DNA from: Arthrobacter sp. Marseille-P9274
GTDB taxonomy: Bacteria; Actinomycetota; Actinomycetes; Actinomycetales; Micrococcaceae
NCBI RefSeq assembly: GCF_946892675.1
Contig: NZ_CAMPOV010000001.1
Location: 470,033 to 534,032 of the forward strand
Length of the DNA: 64,000 bases
Direction of reading: 5' to 3'
Positions within the stretch are counted from its first letter, which is position 1, and each line of letters opens with the position of its first letter. Below the pieces are notes generated by a model. It was not told where the DNA came from and searched no databases. It worked only from the letters and a program-made list of their open reading frames with translations. Shown here piece by piece: positions 30,183 through 39,417 of the stretch. The position numbers and the translations under genes are program-made.

Positions 30183-31229
30183 TCAGGCCGCCGGAGTCCA
30201 GCCCAGATGCGGGGCGATGTGCGTGGTGATCAGTTCCAGCGTCCGGCGGTGCAGTTCCAGCGAAGCGAGCGACGGCAGCGTGGCCGTCAGGTGGGTCGCC
30301 TCGGCCAGGGCTTCGTCCTTGAGCAGCGCCTCCACGATGGCCTCCGGATCGCCGTGGTAGGCCGGACTGAAGCGCATCTTCGCGCCGTTTTTGGGCCTCC
30401 CCTCGTCATCCATCCGGTCCGAGTAGAACCGCAGCCAGCCCTGCAGCTCCTCGCCGTCGCGCTTGTCGAGGTACGGCATCATGATGCGCGAGACGCTGAC
30501 CTGTGGCGTGCGCTTCGGCTGCCCTTCGGCGAACGCCTTCCGGTAGGCGCGGATCTGTTCCGCCTGCCGGACTTCGAACGGCTGCCCGGTCTCCTCCGTA
30601 TTGAGAGTGGACACCTGCAGGTCGAATCCCTGCCGGGCGGAACGCTCGGCCGTGGCCAAGCTGCCGGCGCCGTACCAGAGCCGGCCCATCAGTTCAGGGG
30701 CCGGCGGGGTCAGCGTCAGCTCGGTCCCGGCCGGCAGCGTGGAGAACTGTTCCTGCGGCACGGCCAGCACGTCGCCGCGCAGGGCCGCCAGCAACTGATC
30801 CAGCCGGCGCCGGACCTCGTCGCGGAAGTCCAGCCCGCTCGCGCCAAAGACCTCCTCGAGCACCGGCGCCTGGTAACCGCTGCTCAGCCCCAGTTCGAAG
30901 CGGCCGCCGCTGAGCAAGTCCAGGTTCGCCGCGTCCTCGGCCAGCCGGACCGGGTCCTCGTAGCGAATGGGAACGACGGCGGTGCCAAGCCTGAGGCGGC
31001 GGGTGTGCTGGGATACTGCGGTCAGGAAGAGCAGAGGCGAGGACAGGAACGGTTCGAAATGCCGGTTGCGGACCCAGCCGGCGTCGTATCCGAGGTCCTC
31101 GGCGTGGCGGAACAGGTCGATTCCAGCCTGGAGCGCCGCCGCGGCGTCAGCCCTGTTGGTGCGCCCGCCGGTGTTGTGGACAAAGCTGAGGAAGCCCAGT
31201 TCAAGCCGATTCCCGTTGGTTGTTGACAC
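30183..31229 (-). CDS. LLM class flavin-dependent oxidoreductase
   Basis: This 348-residue luciferase-like monooxygenase uses F420H2 or FMNH2. Seen are the start LELGFLSFVHN, HAEDLGYDAGWVRNRHF, the flavin-side LRLGTAVVPIRYEDPVRLAEDAANLDLLSGGR segments, and LGLSSGYQAPVLEEVFG. A later region is rich in substrate-side residues. The best start is the GTG at 31229 (VSTTNGNRLELG), although the frame stays open well upstream. It stands alone between the small membrane protein and the export ABC genes. Cofactor choice and substrate cannot be told. Confidence 0.88.
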   Translation of the reverse strand: MSTTNGNRLELGFLSFVHNTGGRTNRADAAAALQAGIDLFRHAEDLGYDAGWVRNRHFEPFLSSPLLFLTAVSQHTRRLRLGTAVVPIRYEDPVRLAEDAANLDLLSGGRFELGLSSGYQAPVLEEVFGASGLDFRDEVRRRLDQLLAALRGDVLAVPQEQFSTLPAGTELTLTPPAPELMGRLWYGAGSLATAERSARQGFDLQVSTLNTEETGQPFEVRQAEQIRAYRKAFAEGQPKRTPQVSVSRIMMPYLDKRDGEELQGWLRFYSDRMDDEGRPKNGAKMRFSPAYHGDPEAIVEALLKDEALAEATHLTATLPSLASLELHRRTLELITTHIAPHLGWTPAA

Positions 31230-31294
31230 GTCCCAAGGATAGCGGTCCCGGGGCGGCCGCCGCCGGACGAGGCGGCGGGCCACGTCCCGCCGCG

Positions 31295-32152
31295 CTACTT
31301 CAGGAACAGCGTGCGCAGCCGGCCGGTGGTCAGCACCAGCCCGAGTCCGATCATGACCACGTAGTACAGGACGTGGATGCCGGTGGCCGAGGTGAACGCG
31401 CCGGCGCTGATCTGGCGCAGCAGTTCCACGCCGTGCCAGAGCGGCATCGCCTGGACCAGCCACTGGATCGGTTCCGGGTAGACGCTGAGCGGGTAGAACG
31501 TGGCGGAGAACAGGAACATCGGCAGCATCAAGAAGTTGATCCAGTCCATCTGCTGGAACGTCTTCATGAAGCTGGTGATGCCCATCCCGAACGAGGCGAA
31601 GCCGAAGGCGATCAGCACCGAGGCCGGGATCATTAGCAGCGCCCACGGCGTGGTGAGCAGGCCCATCATGCCCATCACTGCGGTGAAGCCGGTGGAATAG
31701 AGCGCGCCGCGCAGCAGGGCCAGCGTGATTTCGCCCAGCGCGACGTCCAGCGGCCCCAGCGAGGTATTCAGCATGCCCTGGTAGAGCCTGGCGAAGTTGA
31801 GCTTGAAGAACACGTTCCAGGTCGAGTCGTACACCGCGCCGTTCATCGCGGAGACGGCCAGCAGCGCCGGCGCGATGTAGGCGATGTAGCTGATCTCGGT
31901 GCCGCCGGGGCCCTCCACGGTTCCCACCAGCGAGCCGAGCCCGATCCCCATGGCAATCAGGTACAGCACCGGTTCGACGAAGCCGCTGGCCATGACCGCC
32001 CAGTTGCTCCCCCAGGTCGCCTTCAGTCCGCGTCCGACGACGGCACGGACGTTTCCGGAGTAGAGGGAGCCGAGGGGGCGGCGCGGGGCGCCCAGCCGTA
32101 GCCCGCCGGTCGGGGACGGTGCCGGTCCGGCCTGGTCATTGCGGAGGGTCAT
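31295..32152 (-). CDS. ABC-2 type transporter permease (second)
   Basis: This 285-residue polytopic protein of the DrrB/NodJ type has six predicted helices. The loop FKLNFARLYQGMLNTSLGPLD and the helix LPMFLFSATFYPLSVYPEPI with the usual LFSGTFFP-like pattern are visible. Its ATG overlaps the stop of the first permease by four bases. It forms an exporter with the ATPase at 33038-33991. The closest described roles are polysaccharide, lipid or drug export. Nothing local identifies the cargo. Confidence 0.9.
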   Translation of the reverse strand: MTLRNDQAGPAPSPTGGLRLGAPRRPLGSLYSGNVRAVVGRGLKATWGSNWAVMASGFVEPVLYLIAMGIGLGSLVGTVEGPGGTEISYIAYIAPALLAVSAMNGAVYDSTWNVFFKLNFARLYQGMLNTSLGPLDVALGEITLALLRGALYSTGFTAVMGMMGLLTTPWALLMIPASVLIAFGFASFGMGITSFMKTFQQMDWINFLMLPMFLFSATFYPLSVYPEPIQWLVQAMPLWHGVELLRQISAGAFTSATGIHVLYYVVMIGLGLVLTTGRLRTLFLK

Positions 32153-33045
32153 TGGCCCAGCCTCCTGGAGTAGTTGCGCTTGGCCAGGACCCAGCCGGCC
32201 GCCGCCAGGACTGCGAGGTAGAGCACGTGCACCGCGGTCAGCCACGCCGGTTCGGCATAGCCGTAGCTGAGCACCCGGCCAAGCTCGGTGGAGTGCCACA
32301 GCGGCGAGATCCAGCCGATCCACTGCACGGCCCATGGCATCGACGCGAGCGGGAAGAACGTGCCGGAGAACAGGAAGAGCGGCATGACGACGAAGCGCTG
32401 CACCATGGCGAACTGGCCCTTGTCCTCCACAATGCTGGAGGCGTATGCCATCAGCGGCAGCCCGAAGGCCATGCCGCCCAGTGCCGCGGTGAAGATCATC
32501 AGCCAGCCGGCGGGTTCCGGGACGGCGCCGAACAGCAGCAGGAACAGGTAGTAGAGCCCGGTCGTCAAGAGCAGCCGGAACAGCACGCCGAGGCTGTGCC
32601 CGTTGACCAGCTGCGCGCTGGAGAGCGGCGACGCGTTCGGGCCGTAGTAGGTCCGGCGCCACTTGAAGCCGGACATCACCGAGTAGGTGTTCTCCTCGGA
32701 GGCGACCATGATGCCGGCGGTCGCGAGCAATGCCGGCGCCACGAACACGAGGTAGGGCAGGCCGGCACCGCTGCCGCCGCCGAGGGAGGCGCCGGTGTTC
32801 GCGTCGATCAGCGTGGCCAGCCCGACGCCCATGGCGAAGAGGTACACCAGCGGCGTCCCGACGGCGGTCATCAGCACGGTCCAGCCGTAGCCGCGCATGG
32901 TGCGCAGCCAGTGCTCGGCGAAATACAGGGAGCCGAACCGCCGTGCCTTGGCGGCGGACTCTTCCGGGGTCAGCGGCACCCGCAGGGAAAGCAGCGGCGC
33001 CGTCGCGTCGGCTTCCCGGAGCGTCGGCCGCTGCGGCTCAGTCAA
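32149..33045 (-). CDS. ABC-2 type transporter permease (first)
   Basis: This 298-residue permease is paralogous to the next gene, with a hydrophilic N-terminal 45 residues, then six helices. Landmarks include GTPLVYLFAMGVGLATLI, FKWRRTYYGPNASPLSSAQL and VMPLFLFSGTFFPLASMP. It overlaps the ATPase gene by eight bases and the following permease by four. Heterodimeric permease pairs of this sort occur in actinobacterial DrrABC-type exporters. Confidence 0.9.
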   Translation of the reverse strand: MTEPQRPTLREADATAPLLSLRVPLTPEESAAKARRFGSLYFAEHWLRTMRGYGWTVLMTAVGTPLVYLFAMGVGLATLIDANTGASLGGGSGAGLPYLVFVAPALLATAGIMVASEENTYSVMSGFKWRRTYYGPNASPLSSAQLVNGHSLGVLFRLLLTTGLYYLFLLLFGAVPEPAGWLMIFTAALGGMAFGLPLMAYASSIVEDKGQFAMVQRFVVMPLFLFSGTFFPLASMPWAVQWIGWISPLWHSTELGRVLSYGYAEPAWLTAVHVLYLAVLAAAGWVLAKRNYSRRLGQ

Positions 33046-33991
33046 CGAGGCTCCTGCCGGTCAGCCGGAGGAAGACGTCCTCCAGACTCGAGCGGCGCAC
33101 CAGCGAGGTCACCGGATGAAGCCCCCGATAATGCACCTGCTCAAGGGCCGCTTCGCCGTCGTTCGCGTAAACCAGGACCCGGTCCGGCAGGGTCTCGAGC
33201 CGTTCGCCGATGCCCTCCAGCTGGCCCGCGACCGTGGAGTTGCGCTGCGATCCGAAGCGCAGCTCCAGCACCTCGCGCGTGGAGTACTCGTGGATCAGCG
33301 CCGCCGGCGAACCTTCCGCCATGATCCGTCCCTTATCGACGACGATCAGCCGGTCGCAGAGCTGCTCCGCCTCGTCCATGTAGTGCGTGGTGAGCACCAG
33401 CGTCACGCCCTGCTCCTTCAGCCGGAACAGCCGGTCCCAGAGGATGTGGCGGGCCTGCGGGTCCAGGCCGGTGGTCGGCTCGTCCAGCAGCAGGATCTTC
33501 GGCTCGTTGATGAGCGAGCGGGCGATGGTCAGCCGGCGCTTCATGCCGCCGGAAAGAGAGTCCACCCGCGCCTTCGCCTTGTCCGTCAGCTGCGCGAACT
33601 CCAGCAGCTCGTCCGCCTTGGGCCGCAGGTAGCTGTAGGGCAGGCCGAAGTACCGGCCGTAGACGATCAGGTTGTCGCGGACCCGGATCTCGTCATCCAG
33701 GTTGTCCTGTTGCGGCACCACGCCCAGATGGGCCCGCACCTCCGGCCCGTTCCGCTCCGGGTCCAGCCCCATGATGGACAGCCCGCCCGACGTGCGCTGC
33801 GAGACGCCGCCGATCATCCGCATGGTGGTGGACTTGCCGGCGCCGTTGGGCCCGAGCAGGCCGAAGGACTCCCCCGCCGGCACGTCGAAGGAGATGCCGT
33901 CGACCGCGGCGAAATCGCCGTACCTCTTGACGAGGTCGCGGGCCGAAATGACGGTCTTGGTCAGCTGTTTCGGGACTGTGGCGTGGGACAC
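33038..33991 (-). CDS. ABC exporter ATP-binding protein (DrrA/NodI-like)
   Basis: This 317-residue single ABC domain has Walker A GPNGAGKSTTMRMIGG near residue 47, the Q loop GVVPQQDNLDDE, the signature LSGGMKRRLTIARSL, Walker B ILLLDEPTTGLDP and the switch His in LTTHYMDEAE. The C-terminal extension of about 70 residues (EVLELRFGSQRN onward) is the usual DrrA-type regulatory tail. It leads a three-gene operon with two permeases and is divergent from the cox genes, with 139 bases between starts. Confidence 0.94.
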   Translation of the reverse strand: MSHATVPKQLTKTVISARDLVKRYGDFAAVDGISFDVPAGESFGLLGPNGAGKSTTMRMIGGVSQRTSGGLSIMGLDPERNGPEVRAHLGVVPQQDNLDDEIRVRDNLIVYGRYFGLPYSYLRPKADELLEFAQLTDKAKARVDSLSGGMKRRLTIARSLINEPKILLLDEPTTGLDPQARHILWDRLFRLKEQGVTLVLTTHYMDEAEQLCDRLIVVDKGRIMAEGSPAALIHEYSTREVLELRFGSQRNSTVAGQLEGIGERLETLPDRVLVYANDGEAALEQVHYRGLHPVTSLVRRSSLEDVFLRLTGRSLVD

Positions 33992-34047
33992 GCAACCAGC
34001 CTAGAACAGAGCCGCGATTGAGGAAAGCCAATCGATGCCCGGTTTGC

Positions 34048-34076
34048 TTGACTTATCCACTTTCACCAACAACACT
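34048..34076 (+). promoter_or_regulatory. Candidate promoter of the cox cluster
   Basis: TTGACT (34048-34053) is followed after 17 bases by AACACT (34071-34076), 54 bases upstream of coxM. The -35 is good and the -10 weak, which would suit an activator-dependent or alternative-sigma promoter. Confidence 0.35.
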
Positions 34077-34130
34077 GGCCGTATTCGAGCCCCTCGACGA
34101 TGCGGGGCGAATGTTGGGGATGTGGTGCAT

Positions 34131-35009
34131 ATGCAAATTCCTGCTGCCTTCGATTACGTCCGTGCCAGCAGCATCGACGACGCCCTGGCCCTGCTGCAGC
34201 AGCACGGCCCGGAGTCCCGTGTGCTGGCCGGAGGGCACAGCCTGCTGCCCATGATGAAGCTCCGGTTGGCCCGGCCCGAGTGGCTGATCGACATCAATGA
34301 ACTGACCGAACTGGACTACATCCGGCAGGACGCGGATGTGCTGCGCGTCGGCGCGATGACTAGGCATACCACGCTGCTCGAATCCTCAGACGTGGGCCGG
34401 CTTTTCCCGATCGTCCACGACGCCGAGCAGGTGATCGCCGATCCCGTGGTCCGCAACCGTGGCACGATCGGCGGATCGCTGTGCCAGGCGGATCCGGCCG
34501 AGGACCTCTCGACGGTGTGCAGGGTGCTGCGGGCCGAAGCCGTGATCCGCGGGCCGGGCGGCGAGCGCGTGCTCCGGATGGACGAGTTCCACCGCGGCCC
34601 GTACGAGACCGCGCTCGAACAAACCGAGCTGCTGTGCGAAGTCAGACTGCCCGTCCGGCAGCGTTCCGGCAGCGCCTACGAAAAGGTCGAGCGCCGGGTC
34701 GGCGACTGGGCCGTGGCTGCCGCGGGGGCAGCGGTCGCACTGGCACCGGACGGAACCATCGATGACGCCGCCGTCGGACTCACCGCCGTCGGGCTTGAGG
34801 GAACGGCGACGGAAGCGGAAGCGCTGCTGCGGGGGAAACGTCCCGCCGAGGAACTGTTCGCCGAAGCGGGCCGGGCGGCCGCGGCGGCGTGCGACCCGGT
34901 GGCGGACCAGCGCGGACCGGTGGACTACAAGCGGCATCTGGCCGACGAGCTCACCCGGCGGGTCCTGCGCCGGGCCTGCGAGCGCGCGGGTGCGGAGCAG
35001 GAAGGCTGA
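34131..35009 (+). CDS. coxM: CO dehydrogenase medium (FAD) subunit
   Basis: This 292-residue FAD-binding subunit of the aerobic molybdenum CO dehydrogenase takes electrons from CoxS and hands them to quinone. Seen are the start MQIPAAFDYVRASS, the FAD pyrophosphate loop VLAGGHSLLPMMKLRLA near residue 32, LRVGAMTRHTTLLES, and RNRGTIGGSLCQADPAEDL near 108. The C-terminal domain has the CO_deh_flav_C pattern (YEKVERRVGDWAVAAAGAA). The ATG at 34131 gives family length. It heads the order M-S-L that is typical of form I clusters. Confidence 0.94.
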   Translation: MQIPAAFDYVRASSIDDALALLQQHGPESRVLAGGHSLLPMMKLRLARPEWLIDINELTELDYIRQDADVLRVGAMTRHTTLLESSDVGRLFPIVHDAEQVIADPVVRNRGTIGGSLCQADPAEDLSTVCRVLRAEAVIRGPGGERVLRMDEFHRGPYETALEQTELLCEVRLPVRQRSGSAYEKVERRVGDWAVAAAGAAVALAPDGTIDDAAVGLTAVGLEGTATEAEALLRGKRPAEELFAEAGRAAAAACDPVADQRGPVDYKRHLADELTRRVLRRACERAGAEQEG

Positions 35010-35012
35010 ACG

Positions 35013-35525
35013 ATGCAGGTCAGCATGAAAGTCAATGGCGAAGAGGTCACGCGCGAGATCGAACCGCGGGTCCTGCTGGTCCACTTCATCCGCGAGGAGC
35101 TCGGGCTCACCGGCACGCACTGGGGCTGCGACACCACCAACTGCGGCACCTGCGTGGTCCTGCTGGACGGGCAGCCGGTGAAATCCTGCACCGTCCTGGC
35201 CGCCTCGGCGGACGGGCATGACATCCGGACGGTGGAAGGGCTGGCGTCGAACGGGTCGCTGGATCCGGTCCAGCAAGGCTTCATGGCCGAGCACGGGCTG
35301 CAGTGCGGCTTCTGCACGCCGGGCATGATGCTCACAGCCCGGGCCTTGCTGGACAAGAATCCGCACCCGGACGAGCTGCAGATCCGGCAGGCCATTTCCG
35401 GGCAAATCTGCCGCTGTACGGGGTACGCCACGATCGTGCGCTCCGTGCAGTGGGCGGCGGAGCATCCGGCCGGCGCCGGGGACGCAACCGGCACCGGTAC
35501 CGATGAGGAGGAGGTGCCGGCATGA
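35013..35525 (+). CDS. coxS: CO dehydrogenase small [2Fe-2S] subunit
   Basis: This 170-residue subunit has two [2Fe-2S] clusters. The plant-type cluster ligands are Cys39, Cys44, Cys47 and Cys59 (GCDTTNCGTC and SC). The second, helical domain has Cys98, Cys101, Cys133 and Cys135 (CGFCTPGMM and CRCTG). These carry electrons from the Mo centre in CoxL to FAD in CoxM. It begins three bases after coxM and overlaps coxL by four (ATGA). The last 20 residues are Gly/Thr/Glu-rich and not conserved. Confidence 0.96.
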   Translation: MQVSMKVNGEEVTREIEPRVLLVHFIREELGLTGTHWGCDTTNCGTCVVLLDGQPVKSCTVLAASADGHDIRTVEGLASNGSLDPVQQGFMAEHGLQCGFCTPGMMLTARALLDKNPHPDELQIRQAISGQICRCTGYATIVRSVQWAAEHPAGAGDATGTGTDEEEVPA

Positions 35526-37915
35526 CCACCACCCAGCAGCATCCTGCCAATCCGGCCGCCGGGGATCCGGACCGGCCGGTCGGCTTCGGCCGGATCCAGC
35601 GCAAGGAAGATCCCCGGTTCATCCGGGGCAAGGGCCGCTACATCGACGACATCGTGCTGCCGGGCATGCTGCATGGGGCCATCCTGCGCTCGCCCGTGGC
35701 GCACGCGCGGCTCGTCTCGATCGACACCAGCGCCGCGGCGGCGCATCCCAAGGTCAAGGCCGTGGTCACCGGCAAGGACCTCGAGGGGCTCAAGCTGGCG
35801 TGGGCGCCGACGTTGTCGGCGGATGTGCAGGCGGTGCTGGCCACGGACAAGGTCCGCTTCCAGGGCCAGGAAGTGGCCTTCGTGGTGGCCGAGGACCGCT
35901 ACGCCGCCCGGGACGCGCTGGAACTGATCGAGGTGGAGTACGACATCCTGCCTCCGGTGGTCAACGCGCGCCGGGCGCTGGACGCGGACGCCCCGGTCAT
36001 CCGGGACGATATCGAGGGCCGCACCGACAACCGGATCTTCGACTGGGAGATGGGCGACGCGGGCGCCACCGACGCGGTGTTCGCGCGGGCCGACGTGACG
36101 GTTGCCCAGGAGATGGTCTATCCGCGCGTGCATCCGGCACCGATGGAGACCTGCGGCGCCGTGGCGGACTTCGATCCGATCGACGGCGGCCTGACTCTGT
36201 ACGAAACAACGCAGGCCCCGCATGCCCACCGGACGCTCTTCGCCATGGTGGCCGGCATCCCCGAGCACAAGATCCGCGTGGTTTCGCCGGACATCGGCGG
36301 CGGCTTCGGGAACAAGGTGGGCATCTATCCTGGCTACATCCTGGCCGTCGTCGGTTCGATCCTCACCGGCAAGCCGGTCAAGTGGGTCGAGGACCGGTCG
36401 GAGAACCTGATGTCCACCTCCTTCGCCCGGGACTACCTGATGAAGGGCGAAATCGCCGCCACCAAGGACGGGAGGATCCTGGCTGTCCGCACCAACGTGC
36501 TGGCCGACCACGGGGCGTTCAACGCGACCGCCCAGCCGACCAAGAACCCGGCCGGCTTCTTCAGCATCTTCACCGGCAGCTACGACCTTGAGGCAGCCTA
36601 CTGCTCGGTCACCGGCGTCTACACCAACAAGGCCCCCGGCGGAGTCGCCTACGCCTGTTCCTTCCGGGTCACCGAGGCCGTCTACTTGGTGGAGCGGATG
36701 GTGGACGTGCTGGCCGCGAAGCTGCAGATGGACCCGGCGGAGCTGCGGCTGAAGAACTTCATCCGGCCCGAGCAGTTCCCCTACAAGAACAAGACCGGCT
36801 GGGAGTACGACTCCGGCAACTACGCGCCGGCGATGCGGCTGTCCATGCAGCTGGCCGGCTACGAGGACCTGCGGCGCGAGCAGGCGGAGAAGCGCGAACG
36901 CGGCGAGCTGATGGGCATCGGCGTCGCCTTCTTCACCGAGACCGTCGGTGCCGGCCCGCGGAAGCATTTCGACATCGTCGGCCTGGGCATGGCGGACGGC
37001 GCCGAACTGCGCGTGCATCCGACCGGCAAGGCCGTGGTCCGGCTCTCCGTGCAGTCCCAGGGACAGGGCCACGAAACAACGTTCGCGCAGATCGTCGCCG
37101 AGGAACTCGGCATCCCGCCGGAGGATATCGACGTGGTGCACGGCGACACGGACCAGACCCCCTTCGGCCTGGGCACCTACGGCAGCCGGTCGACGCCCGT
37201 CAGCGGCGGCGCCGTCGCCCTGGTCGCCCGCAAGGTGCGGGAGAAGGCCAAGTTCATCGCCGCTGCCATGCTGGAGACGCGGGCCGAGGACCTCCAATGG
37301 GAAAAGGGCCGATGGTTCGTCAAGGGTGATCCGGGCGCCGGCAGGACCATCGCCGAGATCGCGCTGGCCGCGCACGGCACACTCGCGCTGCCCGAGGGCA
37401 TCGACGGGAACCTGGACGCGGAGGTGACGTATGATCCACCGAACCTGACCTTCCCGTTCGGCGCCTATATCTGCGTGGTGGACGTGGACCCCGGGACGGG
37501 ACGGGTCAAAGTCCGCCGCTTCATCGCCGTCGACGACTGCGGCACGCGGATCAACCCGATGATCATCGAGGGCCAGGTCCACGGCGGGCTCACGGACGGC
37601 GTGGGGATGGCGCTGATGGAGATCATCGAATTCGACGACGACGGCAACTGCCTCGGCGGCTCCTTCATGGACTACCTGATTCCCACCGCGATGGAGGTGC
37701 CCGACTGGGAGACCGGCTTCACCGTGACCCCTTCGCCGCACCATCCCATTGGTGCGAAGGGCATCGGCGAATCGGCCACCGTGGGCTCGCCGCCGGCCAT
37801 CGTCAATGCGGTGGTGGATGCGCTGGCTCCCTTCGGCGTTACGCATATGGACATGCCCTGCACTCCGGCCCGCGTCTGGGAGGCCATGCAGGGCCGGCCG
37901 ACCCCGCCGGTGTGA
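35522..37915 (+). CDS. coxL: CO dehydrogenase large (molybdopterin) subunit, form I
   Basis: This 797-residue catalytic subunit oxidises CO to CO2 at a Cu-S-Mo centre bound to molybdopterin cytosine dinucleotide. The active-site loop AYACSFR (residues 376-382, Cys379) fits the form I signature AYXCSFR. Form II and other hydroxylases have AYXGAGR. Oligotropha has Arg where this protein has Ala. Other cofactor segments are GGGFGNKVGIYPGYI, GQGHETTFAQIVAEELG, and the catalytic-Glu motif GAKGIGESATVGSPPA near the C-terminus. Length and order agree with characterised CoxL. CO use as a supplementary energy source is the expected role, if maturation works. Confidence 0.95.
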   Translation: MTTTQQHPANPAAGDPDRPVGFGRIQRKEDPRFIRGKGRYIDDIVLPGMLHGAILRSPVAHARLVSIDTSAAAAHPKVKAVVTGKDLEGLKLAWAPTLSADVQAVLATDKVRFQGQEVAFVVAEDRYAARDALELIEVEYDILPPVVNARRALDADAPVIRDDIEGRTDNRIFDWEMGDAGATDAVFARADVTVAQEMVYPRVHPAPMETCGAVADFDPIDGGLTLYETTQAPHAHRTLFAMVAGIPEHKIRVVSPDIGGGFGNKVGIYPGYILAVVGSILTGKPVKWVEDRSENLMSTSFARDYLMKGEIAATKDGRILAVRTNVLADHGAFNATAQPTKNPAGFFSIFTGSYDLEAAYCSVTGVYTNKAPGGVAYACSFRVTEAVYLVERMVDVLAAKLQMDPAELRLKNFIRPEQFPYKNKTGWEYDSGNYAPAMRLSMQLAGYEDLRREQAEKRERGELMGIGVAFFTETVGAGPRKHFDIVGLGMADGAELRVHPTGKAVVRLSVQSQGQGHETTFAQIVAEELGIPPEDIDVVHGDTDQTPFGLGTYGSRSTPVSGGAVALVARKVREKAKFIAAAMLETRAEDLQWEKGRWFVKGDPGAGRTIAEIALAAHGTLALPEGIDGNLDAEVTYDPPNLTFPFGAYICVVDVDPGTGRVKVRRFIAVDDCGTRINPMIIEGQVHGGLTDGVGMALMEIIEFDDDGNCLGGSFMDYLIPTAMEVPDWETGFTVTPSPHHPIGAKGIGESATVGSPPAIVNAVVDALAPFGVTHMDMPCTPARVWEAMQGRPTPPV

Positions 37916-37916
37916 C

Positions 37917-38828
37917 ATGGCGCGGCAGAGCGAAGCGCTGTCGGCGCGGACCAGGGAACTCGAGGACCGGCGGGAGCCGCACGTCCTGGCCACGGTGGTG
38001 CGCGCCCAGCATCCCAGCAGTGCGCACCCCGGGGACACCGCCGTGATCCTGGCCGACGGCAGCATCGAAGGCTTCGTGGGCGGCAACTGCGTGGAGGCCT
38101 CGGTGCGTGATCACGGCCTGCGCGTGCTGGCCGCGGATGAACCGCTGCTGCTGCGCGTCCTGTCCGGCCCGCTCCCGGAGGACCCCGGGGAGGGAGCCGT
38201 AAACGTGGCGAACCCCTGCCTGAGCGGCGGCGCCGTGGAGATCTTCCTGCAGCCCCGGCTGCCCGCTCCGCGGGTGCTGGTGGTCGGGAATTCCCCGACG
38301 GCAGGGGCCCTGCAGGCCCTGGGAGAAGTGCTGGGCTTCGAAACCGAGCTGGCAGAAGGCGCGGCGCTGTCGCCGACCGCAGCGGACGCCGCCGTGATTG
38401 TGGCGTCGCACGGCGCGGATGAAGAGCCGGCGCTCGAAGCCGCACTGCGGGCCGGCGTCCGGTACGTCGCGCTGGTTGCCAGCGGCCGGCGCGGCTCCGA
38501 CGTGCTGGCCTCGCTCGACGTCTCCGATGCCGACCGGGCGCGCGTGCATTGTCCCGCGGGGCTCGCCCTCGGCGCCCGGACGCCGGCGGAGACCGCCCTG
38601 TCCATCCTGGCCGAGCTGGTTGCGGAGCGCCGCCTGCGCAGCCCCGCACCCTCCCTGCAGCCAGCCGCCGCCCCGGCCGCCGCCGTCGACCCCGTCTGCG
38701 GCATGAGCGTCGCGGCCGTCGAGGCCAGCCTGCACGCGGAACACGCGGGCGCCACGATCTACTTCTGTTCGGCCGGCTGCCGCAAGGCGTTCCTGGCCGC
38801 ACCGGAGCGCTATGCCCAAGCCTCCTGA
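37917..38828 (+). CDS. XdhC/CoxI family maturation protein with C-terminal YHS domain
   Basis: This 303-residue protein begins with the XdhC/CoxI domain (HVLATVVRAQHPSSAHPGDTA, then EGFVGGNCVEASVRDHG). A Rossmann-like second half follows (PRVLVVGNSPTAGALQALG and ALGARTPAETALSILAEL). An Ala/Pro linker then leads to a YHS domain near residues 257-300 (DPVCGMSV ... FCSAGCRKAFLA), whose Cys residues may bind metal. XdhC proteins help insert sulfur and deliver the molybdenum cofactor. The YHS addition suggests a metal-handling role such as copper for the Cu-Mo centre, which is inference. It starts two bases after coxL and overlaps the next gene by 17. Confidence 0.85.
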   Translation: MARQSEALSARTRELEDRREPHVLATVVRAQHPSSAHPGDTAVILADGSIEGFVGGNCVEASVRDHGLRVLAADEPLLLRVLSGPLPEDPGEGAVNVANPCLSGGAVEIFLQPRLPAPRVLVVGNSPTAGALQALGEVLGFETELAEGAALSPTAADAAVIVASHGADEEPALEAALRAGVRYVALVASGRRGSDVLASLDVSDADRARVHCPAGLALGARTPAETALSILAELVAERRLRSPAPSLQPAAAPAAAVDPVCGMSVAAVEASLHAEHAGATIYFCSAGCRKAFLAAPERYAQAS

Positions 38829-39417
38829 CCCGCGGACCGCAGGCCTCGTCCTGGCCGCCGGCGCATCGCGGCGGCTCGGCCGGCCCAAGCAGCTGCTGCC
38901 CTATGCCGGCGGCACCGTGCTCGACGCCGTCCTGCAGACCGTCCGCCGGTGCGGGTTCGACCAGCTGCTCCTGGCCCTGGGCAGCGCCGGGGAAGAAGTG
39001 CGCCGACAGGTGGACACCTCAGGCTTCGAGCTGGCCGACAACCCGGACTTCGGCTCCGGCTGCTCCTCGTCGATCGCCGCGGCCCTGCCGGCGCTGCACC
39101 CCGGCATTGAGCTGCTGGTGCTGCTGCTCGGGGACCAGCCCGGCATCCGGGCGGAAAGCGTACGGCTCCTGCTGGCCGGACGCGGCGATGCCCCGCTGGC
39201 CGTCTGCCGCTACGAGGACGGAATCGGCCATCCCTTCGCCTTCGCCCGCGGCGTCTTCGACGATCTGGCCGCCCTGCACGGAGACAAGGGCGTGTGGAAA
39301 ATGCTGGACCGGCGGGCGGATGAGGTCGCAGAGGTCCCGGTACCGGGCGGGATCCCGCCGGATATCGATACCGAGGCGGACTATGAGCAAGCTCTGGCCA
39401 GGCTGCGGAGCGCATGA
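38812..39417 (+). CDS. MocA-like molybdenum cofactor cytidylyltransferase
   Basis: This 201-residue nucleotidyltransferase has the start LVLAAGASRRLGRPKQLLP, the GT-A-type NTP loop. Later it shows DNPDFGSGCSSSIAAAL, LLVLLLGDQPGI with the metal-binding Asp region, and GIGHPFAFARGVFDDL. MocA enzymes attach CMP to molybdopterin to make the MCD form that CoxL needs, which fits the position directly behind coxL and XdhC. It overlaps the upstream gene by 17 bases and coxD by four. Confidence 0.9.
   Translation: MPKPPDPRTAGLVLAAGASRRLGRPKQLLPYAGGTVLDAVLQTVRRCGFDQLLLALGSAGEEVRRQVDTSGFELADNPDFGSGCSSSIAAALPALHPGIELLVLLLGDQPGIRAESVRLLLAGRGDAPLAVCRYEDGIGHPFAFARGVFDDLAALHGDKGVWKMLDRRADEVAEVPVPGGIPPDIDTEADYEQALARLRSA

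Noticed and set aside
36647-36667. AYACSFR as a damaged CO dehydrogenase active site
   Set aside because: The published form I signature is AYXCSFR, so the Ala is at an allowed position and the essential Cys is present. It is kept only as a point of interest.
34925-38086. A 1053-codon minus-strand open frame opposite coxS-coxL
   Set aside because: The plus strand holds canonical cofactor-binding CoxS and CoxL motifs throughout. The reverse frame is Arg/His/Gly-rich with no domain.
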